7,192 nt of DNA from contig CANLHV010000060.1 in NCBI GenBank assembly GCA_947490975.1, positions 1-7,192 on the forward strand, given 5' to 3'. Below the pieces are notes generated by a model. The model was given only the letters and a program-made list of their open reading frames with translations, was not told where the DNA came from and did not search any database. The translations under genes were made by a program, and so were the position numbers. Within the stretch, counting starts at the first letter, position 1. Each line of letters opens with the position of its first letter. The stretch comes from Acidimicrobiaceae bacterium. GTDB lineage: Bacteria; Actinomycetota; Acidimicrobiia; Acidimicrobiales; Ilumatobacteraceae. Shown here one piece after another: positions 1 to 4,559 of the stretch.

Positions 1-81
1 AAAATTATGTCCTGCTTAGGCTAGGGGCAGAATACGGCTAAGGGCAACGCAGAAAAGGGGATTCCTCAGCATTTCTCTCCC

Positions 82-90
82 TGTGGAAAA
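82..90 (-). promoter_or_regulatory. DnaA box upstream of dnaA
   Basis: The + strand reads TGTGGAAAA, so the minus strand reads TTTTCCACA, an exact match to the degenerate DnaA-box consensus TTWTNCACA. It lies 69 bp before the dnaA start. Such a position fits autoregulation of dnaA, or a second box cluster contributing to a bipartite origin. Its flank on the minus strand is GG, similar to the GT flank of the strong oriC boxes. Confidence 0.7.
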
Positions 91-121
91 CCTGCTACTT
101 TCGCTCTCCCCACAGAAATTT

Positions 122-130
122 TGGGGATAA
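122..130 (-). promoter_or_regulatory. weak DnaA box near dnaA start
   Basis: The + strand reads TGGGGATAA, one mismatch from TGTGGATAA, the complement of the classic TTATCCACA box. It ends 28 bp before the dnaA start codon and has the same orientation as the box at 82-90. One mismatch in nine bases can occur by chance, so it is only supported by its position. Confidence 0.35.
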
Positions 131-158
131 CCCAAGAGACCTAAACCCTACATAAGAA

Positions 159-1610
159 ATGACCACAGAAGTGACAAACGAAATCGTAGAGACCACACCC
201 GAACACGAGCAGTTGTGGAAAGCCACATCGCAAGTGTTGCGCGGGCAAGTATCCGAGGCTGTTTGGTTCTCAACTTTTAATGATGCCGTAGCTGTTGCAG
301 ACGACAAAATGAGTTTGCGTCTGCGGGTGCCAAACACTTTTGTTCGTGATCGAATTTTGACACGATACATGTCGCTTGTTCGCGGAGCGCTTGATGAGAT
401 CGGTGCATCGGGTCGCGAACTTCGCGTAGATGTGCAAACCGCAACAGCTTTCGATGTGCTCGAAAGACTCGCCCCTGAAACCCAACTATCGCTTGACGAG
501 CCATTGGTTTTTGAGCGTGAAAACAAGCAAAAACAGCAACAAGCTGAGGCACAAACGCTGCGTGCGCGCAACGGCAAAGGTGCCGCGATTGGTTTGAATC
601 CGCGTTACACATTCGACGCTTTTGTCAAAGGTGCATCAAACCAATTTTCGTTAGCCGCGGCGTTGCGTGTTGCTGAAACTCCTGGACGTTCGTACAACCC
701 GTTGTTTATTTATGGATCAGCAGGACTCGGAAAAACACATTTGTTGCACGCGATTGGTTATTACGTGCACGAACATTATCCCGATCTAGAAGTTCGATAT
801 GTGTCAACAGAAACTTTTTTGAATGAATACGTTGACGGAATTCGCAACAACACGATTGCTGCGTTCAAACGCCGCTATCGCGAAGTCGATGTTCTGCTAA
901 TTGACGACATTCAATTCATGGAAGGCAAAGAAGGTCTGCAAGAAGAGTTCTTTCACACTTTTAACTCTTTACACGGGGCGAATAAACAAATCGTCATCTC
1001 GTCAGACCGGGTGCCTGATGCCATCCCAACGCTTGAAGATCGACTTCGTGGACGTTTCAGATGGGGTTTGATCACCGACATTCAACCCCCAGACATGGAA
1101 ACCCGTCTGGCGATTCTGCGCAACAAGACCGAGCGTGACGGCACGACTATTGCTAGTGATGTACTCGAGTTCATCGCCAGCAATGTGACGTCAAACATTC
1201 GTGAACTTGAAGGTGCTTTGATTCGCACGGTGGCTTACGCCAGCCTCAATAAAATCACGGTTGACGTTGAGTTGGCCAAGACGTTGCTCACCGATTTGCT
1301 GACCAAAAACTCTGTTAAGCCACGCACCGACGAACAGTTGCTGGCTGAAATCGCCGAGTTTGTCGGTTTTAGTGTTGAAGAAATCAAAGGAAAAAGCCGC
1401 CAGCGACCTTTGGTGACCGCGCGACAAACCGCAATGTATGTTGTCCGCGAATTAACCGATTTGAGTTACCCAGCGATTGCGCGATTGTTTGGCGGTCGAG
1501 ATCACACGACTGTAATTCACGCTGTTGAAAAGACTCAGCGTGTAATTAAAGAACGCAAACAGGTTTACGAGCAAGTAACCGCGCTGATTAAGAAGTTTAA
1601 AACCTCATGA
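159..1610 (+). CDS. dnaA: chromosomal replication initiator protein DnaA
   Basis: DnaA is the AAA+ ATPase that binds DnaA boxes, melts oriC and recruits the replicative helicase. The 483-residue product is complete. Domain I (about 1-85) has the helicase/partner-interaction fold and is followed by a short linker, far shorter than in Streptomyces. The AAA+ domain shows Walker A GSAGLGKT (186-193), Walker B LLIDD (246-250), sensor 1 IVISSDR (278-284), the arginine-finger region RGRFRWGL (R299 being the likely finger) and sensor 2 SNIRELEG (345-352, R348). C-terminal domain IV carries the box-reading signature GGRDHTTV (445-452). The ATG at 159 is the first possible start, because an in-frame TAA lies at 153-155. 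No Shine-Dalgarno is visible, so initiation may be leaderless or SD-independent. The oriC gap follows directly. Confidence 0.98.
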   Translation: MTTEVTNEIVETTPEHEQLWKATSQVLRGQVSEAVWFSTFNDAVAVADDKMSLRLRVPNTFVRDRILTRYMSLVRGALDEIGASGRELRVDVQTATAFDVLERLAPETQLSLDEPLVFERENKQKQQQAEAQTLRARNGKGAAIGLNPRYTFDAFVKGASNQFSLAAALRVAETPGRSYNPLFIYGSAGLGKTHLLHAIGYYVHEHYPDLEVRYVSTETFLNEYVDGIRNNTIAAFKRRYREVDVLLIDDIQFMEGKEGLQEEFFHTFNSLHGANKQIVISSDRVPDAIPTLEDRLRGRFRWGLITDIQPPDMETRLAILRNKTERDGTTIASDVLEFIASNVTSNIRELEGALIRTVAYASLNKITVDVELAKTLLTDLLTKNSVKPRTDEQLLAEIAEFVGFSVEEIKGKSRQRPLVTARQTAMYVVRELTDLSYPAIARLFGGRDHTTVIHAVEKTQRVIKERKQVYEQVTALIKKFKTS

Positions 1611-1616
1611 ACCGCG

Positions 1617-1625
1617 TGTGGATAA
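1617..1625 (-). promoter_or_regulatory. perfect DnaA box in oriC
   Basis: The + strand reads TGTGGATAA; the minus strand is the canonical TTATCCACA. It begins seven bases after the dnaA stop codon. Bases 1618-1627 form one arm of a perfect 10-bp inverted repeat whose other arm, at 1665-1674, contains the forward box at 1667-1675. Confidence 0.85.
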
Positions 1626-1628
1626 ACA

Positions 1629-1637
1629 TGTGGAAAT
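1629..1637 (-). promoter_or_regulatory. DnaA box in oriC, one mismatch
   Basis: The + strand reads TGTGGAAAT, so the minus strand reads ATTTCCACA, one mismatch from TTWTNCACA in the first base. It is in the same orientation as the perfect box and 12 bp from it, start to start. That spacing places both sites on nearly the same face of the helix and favours cooperative binding. Confidence 0.6.
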
Positions 1638-1666
1638 CTTCGGGGTTTGTTGTTTACAACACAGGT

Positions 1667-1675
1667 TTATCCACT
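1667..1675 (+). promoter_or_regulatory. DnaA box in oriC, one mismatch
   Basis: TTATCCACT differs from TTATCCACA only in the last base. Its eight matching bases with the preceding GT form the right arm of the inverted repeat with the perfect box at 1617-1625. It points toward dnaN. Confidence 0.65.
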
Positions 1676-1683
1676 TATCAACA
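1675..1683 (+). promoter_or_regulatory. DnaA box in oriC, overlapping, one mismatch
   Basis: TTATCAACA differs from TTATCCACA at the sixth base. It shares its first T with the last base of the preceding box, giving two head-to-tail boxes with 8-bp periodicity. It may be a low-affinity or ATP-DnaA-type site. Confidence 0.45.
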
Positions 1684-1764
1684 AACTACGCAGATGCAAG
1701 ATGTGACTGAGGGGCAAACTGTTGTCACAGCCAATAGTCATGTGTTGTTTGGGTCAAACGTGGT

Positions 1765-1784
1765 TAATCCCCAATCCACAGGCC
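1765..1784 (+). promoter_or_regulatory. unwinding-side DnaA boxes followed by GC cluster
   Basis: Two weak forward boxes overlap by two bases: TAATCCCCA (1765-1773) and CAATCCACA (1772-1780), each with two mismatches to TTATCCACA. The second is followed immediately by GGCC (1781-1784). A box next to a GC cluster just ahead of the melting region is the layout of the basal unwinding system described for Bacillus subtilis oriC. The position, more than the box score, supports the call. Confidence 0.6.
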
Positions 1785-1815
1785 TTATTACTGTTATTAG
1801 ATTTATATACAGATT
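1785..1815 (+). other. DNA unwinding element with DnaA-trio-like triplets
   Basis: From 1785 the + strand reads in threes TTA, TTA, CTG, TTA, TTA, GAT, TTA. Read on the complementary strand 3'-5', five of these seven fit the DnaA-trio pattern [G/A]A[T/A]. The stretch continues into the very AT-rich ATTTATATAC (1801-1810). This is the most AT-rich part of the dnaA-dnaN gap and lies directly after a DnaA box and GC cluster, so it is the likely first site of strand opening. Confidence 0.6.
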
Positions 1816-1821
1816 TGCACA
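1813..1821 (+). promoter_or_regulatory. possible DnaA box downstream of the unwinding element
   Basis: ATTTGCACA has one mismatch to the degenerate TTWTNCACA consensus, in its first base. It lies on the dnaN side of the AT-rich stretch and overlaps a short palindrome at 1815-1826. The match to the stricter TTATCCACA is poorer, so this is a weak call. Confidence 0.3.
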
Positions 1822-1863
1822 TGCAATAACAGATCGTGCACACATCTCTAATAATCGATTAGT

Positions 1864-1868
1864 GAGGT
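1864..1868 (+). promoter_or_regulatory. ribosome-binding site of dnaN
   Basis: GAGGT lies six bases before a GTG codon at 1875, a good Shine-Dalgarno at the usual distance. It fixes the dnaN start at the GTG even though no ATG is present. An in-frame TGA (1863-1865) overlaps the motif and excludes any longer start. Confidence 0.8.
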
Positions 1869-1874
1869 AAAGCC

Positions 1875-2972
1875 GTGAAGTTTCGAGTTGAACGAGAACT
1901 ATTGACAGAGGCCCTTGGTGCTGCAGCCAGAGTTGCATCAAGTCGCAACAATGCAATGCCGGCACTCTCGGGTGTGCACATGCAAGTTAAAGGTGATTCG
2001 CTTGTTTTAACTTGCACCGATAACGACTTGAGTGTGCGATCGACACTGGCAGTTGGTGGCGCGCAAGACGGGGTTGCGGTAGTTAGCGCAAAACTTGTGA
2101 GCGACATTGTTCGAGCGATGCCAGAAGAAAAAGTAACAATTGACGCACAAGGCGAAGAGGTTGTTGTTTCAGCTGGCAAATCGCAATTCACCGTGCCAAC
2201 TTTTGCGGCTACAGATTTTCCGAACATCGTTGTGGCTGGCACACAACCAGTAACTATCGGTGCCAAAATTTTCGGCGAGGCTTTGGGTCAAGTTGTCAGA
2301 GCGTCTTCAAACGACATGCAAAGGTTGGCTTTAACCGGTGTGTTGATGGTCGCCGAACCCGACTCGGTGTGTTTGGTGGCCACAGACTCGTATCGCTTGG
2401 CGGTACGCGAGTTGCCAGGCGCAACAATGTTGGGTCACGGTGCTGAAATAGTTGTCCCAGGTCGGGCTCTCAGCGAACTCGAACGGCTAATTGGTGGCGC
2501 AGAGTCAATGACCATGGCGCTTGGTGAAAACCGCGCCACTTTTGAAGTTGGCGGGTCGACTTTGACAACAACGCTATTGAATGTTGAGTTTCCGAAATAC
2601 AAGCAATTGATTTCGGCTCATTATCCAAACAAAGTTACAACCGCGCGAGAACCACTGCTTGAGGCAGTTCGCCGTTCGCGAATTTTGGCGCGCGAAACCA
2701 CCCCTGTGCGCCTTGAGATGTTGTCGAATTCAATTCGATTGTCGGTTGTTACTCAAGACATCGGTCAGGTTGTCGACGAGCTCGACGCCAAACTCGACGG
2801 CAGTGAGATAACAATTGGTTTCAACTCGCAATATTTGATGGATGGCATTGATGCCGTTAAAGGTGATGAGATCACAATTGAATCAACCGACCCGGTTAAA
2901 CCAGCGGTTTTGCGCGGCGTCGGCGACAAAAACTATTTGTATCTCGTTATGCCGCAACGACTAACAAGCTAG
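1875..2972 (+). CDS. dnaN: DNA polymerase III beta subunit (sliding clamp)
   Basis: DnaN forms the ring-shaped dimer that tethers DNA polymerase III and many repair proteins to DNA. The product has 365 residues, the normal family length, with three repeated clamp domains (about 1-120, 125-245 and 246-365). Recognisable family motifs are ALTGVLM in domain II, ATDSYRLA (169-176) and the C-terminal VMPQRL (358-363), which corresponds to MPMRL at the end of the Escherichia coli clamp and borders the partner-binding pocket. Translation starts at GTG 1875, with GAGGT six bases upstream. It follows oriC and precedes recF by 43 bp with no visible terminator, so dnaN and recF are probably co-transcribed. 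No disrupted or missing region is seen. Confidence 0.98.
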   Translation: MKFRVERELLTEALGAAARVASSRNNAMPALSGVHMQVKGDSLVLTCTDNDLSVRSTLAVGGAQDGVAVVSAKLVSDIVRAMPEEKVTIDAQGEEVVVSAGKSQFTVPTFAATDFPNIVVAGTQPVTIGAKIFGEALGQVVRASSNDMQRLALTGVLMVAEPDSVCLVATDSYRLAVRELPGATMLGHGAEIVVPGRALSELERLIGGAESMTMALGENRATFEVGGSTLTTTLLNVEFPKYKQLISAHYPNKVTTAREPLLEAVRRSRILARETTPVRLEMLSNSIRLSVVTQDIGQVVDELDAKLDGSEITIGFNSQYLMDGIDAVKGDEITIESTDPVKPAVLRGVGDKNYLYLVMPQRLTS

Positions 2973-3015
2973 TTCGGCGTTGCGCTTAACTAACAGCAGC
3001 ATCAAATAACTCGAC

Positions 3016-4119
3016 GTGATACTGCAGCAAATTCAACTCAGCGACTTTCGCAACTATACGAACGCTCAAATCGATTTCAACTCAGGGGTCAGTGCGATTA
3101 TTGGCTCTAATGGTCAAGGTAAAACCAATTTGACCGAAGCGTTGGCTTATCTGTCGACAATGAAAAGTTTTCGCGGTGTGCCAACCGAAGCAATGATTCG
3201 ACTTGGCACCTCAACCGCATTTATTCGGGCGAGAGTTTTGCATGACGACGGCCGCGAGATTTTGATTGAAGCGAGGTTGACAACTCAGGGTCGCAACCAA
3301 GTGCTGGTAAACGGCACAAAATTGCCTAAAACACGTGATTTATTAGGCATGGTGCGAACCACAGTGTTTTCGCCTGATGATCTTGAGCTTGTCAAAGGTG
3401 GCCCGCACCTACGGCGAGACTTTTTAGATGATTCGCTTGTTGCGTTAGCGAACAAAAACGATGCTTTGCGTCTTGAGGTCGATCGAATTGTGCGACAACG
3501 CAACGCTGTGCTGAAACAATCAGGCGGACGACTAAATAGTGCAGTCGCCTCGATGCTTGATTTATGGGACGAGAAATTTTCTAGCACTGGCACTCAACTT
3601 GGTAATGCAAGAGACGAACTTGTAAAAAAACTCACACCGTTTATTGTTCACGCCTACGAAGAACTCGCGCGACAACCGAGCAACATTGTGATCGACTATT
3701 CGCCAGAATGGCTGAAAATCGGTCTGGCAAAATGTCTCGCTGAGTCGCGCACCGAAGATTTGCGACGCATCGTGACAACAGTTGGTCCACACCGCGACGA
3801 TTTTGAAATTTCAATCAACAATTTGCCGGCACGCACACACGCGTCACAAGGCGAACAACGAACTATGGCCTTGGCGTTGCGCCTTGCATTGCATCGTTTC
3901 ATCAGCCAAAGTGTCGGCGAGATACCGATCCTGATTTTGGACGATGTCCTTTCAGAACTTGACCCAGACAGGGCGCGGGCGCTGATCAATCACTTTCCGG
4001 TGGGGCAGGTCTTGATCACTACAGCCTCCGATTTGCCGGTTGATGCACACATCACCAAGAGGGTTTTGATTAAAGCTGGCACGGTAATCTCAACACCTCA
4101 ACTTGGCGACAAAATTTAG
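3016..4119 (+). CDS. recF: DNA replication and repair protein RecF
   Basis: RecF is an SMC/ABC-type ATPase of the RecFOR pathway; it binds gapped DNA and helps place RecA at stalled or damaged forks. The 367-residue product is complete. The N-terminal family motif LSDFRNY (8-14) precedes Walker A GSNGQGKT (30-37). The ABC signature SQGEQ (277-281) and Walker B ILILDD (305-310), with D-loop SELD (313-316), are all intact. The start is GTG at 3016: an in-frame TAA at 3007-3009 excludes anything longer, and the N-terminus aligns with other RecF proteins. There is no clear Shine-Dalgarno, so translation may be coupled to dnaN or SD-independent. The next gene begins 19 bp after the TAG stop. Confidence 0.98.
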   Translation: MILQQIQLSDFRNYTNAQIDFNSGVSAIIGSNGQGKTNLTEALAYLSTMKSFRGVPTEAMIRLGTSTAFIRARVLHDDGREILIEARLTTQGRNQVLVNGTKLPKTRDLLGMVRTTVFSPDDLELVKGGPHLRRDFLDDSLVALANKNDALRLEVDRIVRQRNAVLKQSGGRLNSAVASMLDLWDEKFSSTGTQLGNARDELVKKLTPFIVHAYEELARQPSNIVIDYSPEWLKIGLAKCLAESRTEDLRRIVTTVGPHRDDFEISINNLPARTHASQGEQRTMALALRLALHRFISQSVGEIPILILDDVLSELDPDRARALINHFPVGQVLITTASDLPVDAHITKRVLIKAGTVISTPQLGDKI

Positions 4120-4138
4120 AACGAGTGTGTAAATATCC

Positions 4139-4489
4139 ATGATTGATGAAAGTAACCCTGAAGAATTTGACGCAAATTCGACCTCGAGATCCGAGTCGAA
4201 GTTGGGCGATGAACTAAACAGACTGCTGCACAGTCTCGGTTCGCCAAACATCGACACCGTGTCGGGGGTTTTTGGGTTATGGCAAGAACTGGTCGGCGAG
4301 CAAGTTGCCACTCATGTCACACCGATAAAACTTGATCGCGGGCGACTGCTAATCGAAGTAGACGACCCGGCGTGGTCAACGCACATGAAGTTTCTTGAAC
4401 GAGATATTTGCACAAGCCTTAGTCATCACACCGGCACCACAATTAGCGGGATAGATATCCGCGTAAAATCAGGTCGCGCGAACACTTAG
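4139..4489 (+). CDS. DUF721 / DciA-family protein, putative helicase-associated replication factor
   Basis: This 116-residue protein matches the DUF721 pattern. After an acidic N-terminal tail (D3, E4, E8, E9, D11) come W48-ELVG (50-53), H59, P62, a GRLLIEV strand (68-74) and DDPAW (75-79), followed by a helix. In bacteria without DnaC or DnaI, DciA-type DUF721 proteins are proposed to help the replicative helicase DnaB; actinobacteria commonly carry a DUF721 gene between recF and gyrB. The helicase role here is inferred from family and place. It is shorter than the roughly 190-residue Mycobacterium tuberculosis homologue as I remember it, lacking much of the flanking tails. The ATG is the only reasonable start, because TAA lies in frame at 4130-4132. 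No clear Shine-Dalgarno is seen. Confidence 0.85.
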   Translation: MIDESNPEEFDANSTSRSESKLGDELNRLLHSLGSPNIDTVSGVFGLWQELVGEQVATHVTPIKLDRGRLLIEVDDPAWSTHMKFLERDICTSLSHHTGTTISGIDIRVKSGRANT

Positions 4490-4559
4490 AGAGTAGAATA
4501 ATTTTGCTTAATTACGAGCGAAAACCAGTATCAAAATCAACCAAAAGGTGCCCTAAAAA
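4490..4559 (+). promoter_or_regulatory. AT-rich leader of gyrB, possible promoter
   Basis: This 70-bp AT-rich gap is the longest after oriC and separates the recF-DUF721 pair from gyrB. A TAGAAT (4494-4499) resembles a -10 element but has no good -35 upstream. TTGCTT (4504-4509) and TATCAA (4529-4534) resemble -35 and -10 elements but are 19 bp apart. A separate gyrase promoter is plausible, since gyrB-gyrA is often independently regulated by supercoiling, but the sequence alone does not prove it. No terminator hairpin is visible. Confidence 0.25.
4545..4550 (+). promoter_or_regulatory. ribosome-binding site of gyrB
   Basis: AAGGTG lies nine bases before the ATG at 4560. It is a strong match to the 3' end of 16S rRNA and supports that start. 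An in-frame TAA (4554-4556) sits between it and the ATG. Confidence 0.8.

Larger units (their letters stand above)
1..158 (+). promoter_or_regulatory. dnaA upstream (leader/promoter) region
   Basis: This stretch holds no open reading frame that I would call a gene. It contains a good reverse-oriented DnaA box at 82-90, a one-mismatch box at 122-130, an imperfect direct repeat at 19-46 and a short inverted repeat at 108-126. DnaA boxes in front of dnaA usually mean that DnaA represses its own transcription, so a dnaA promoter is expected here. I could not pick out a convincing -35/-10 pair. In many bacteria rpmH lies divergently upstream; a weak CATAAT on the minus strand (4-9) could belong to such a promoter, but no rpmH start is visible in the window. 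Confidence 0.5.
1611..1874. other. oriC: chromosomal replication origin (oriC), dnaA-dnaN intergenic region
   Basis: The 264-bp gap between dnaA and dnaN is the classical oriC location in Gram-positive bacteria. It contains a perfect reverse DnaA box (1617-1625), a one-mismatch reverse box (1629-1637), two one-mismatch forward boxes (1667-1675 and 1675-1683) and weaker forward boxes at 1721-1729, 1765-1773, 1772-1780 and 1813-1821. The box at 1772-1780 is followed at once by GGCC and a run of TTA triplets, then by an AT-rich stretch to about 1815, which is the likely unwinding element. Several palindromes fill the remainder up to the dnaN ribosome-binding site. An 87-codon reading frame crosses this gap but looks spurious. 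Confidence 0.88.

Noticed and set aside
95..612. Minus-strand reading frames opposite the start of dnaA
   Set aside because: They lie over a strongly supported dnaA and show low-complexity, cysteine- and serine-rich translations typical of antisense frames.
1702..1729. CRP/cAMP-type operator
   Set aside because: The half-sites resemble TGTGA/TCACA, but the spacer is 16 bp instead of about 6.
1607..1870. An 87-codon + strand reading frame starting at the dnaA stop (ATGA overlap) and filling the dnaA-dnaN gap
   Set aside because: It reads through the DnaA boxes and the AT-rich unwinding element, has no ribosome-binding site of its own, and its translation looks like no known protein. The gap is explained by oriC.
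2973..3015. Terminator or promoter between dnaN and recF
   Set aside because: No inverted repeat with a T-run and no -10/-35 pair can be seen in these 43 bases.
4494..4534. A firm gyrB promoter (TAGAAT, or TTGCTT with TATCAA)
   Set aside because: The first lacks a -35 and the second pair is 19 bp apart with a poor -10, so only a weak regulatory-region entry is kept.
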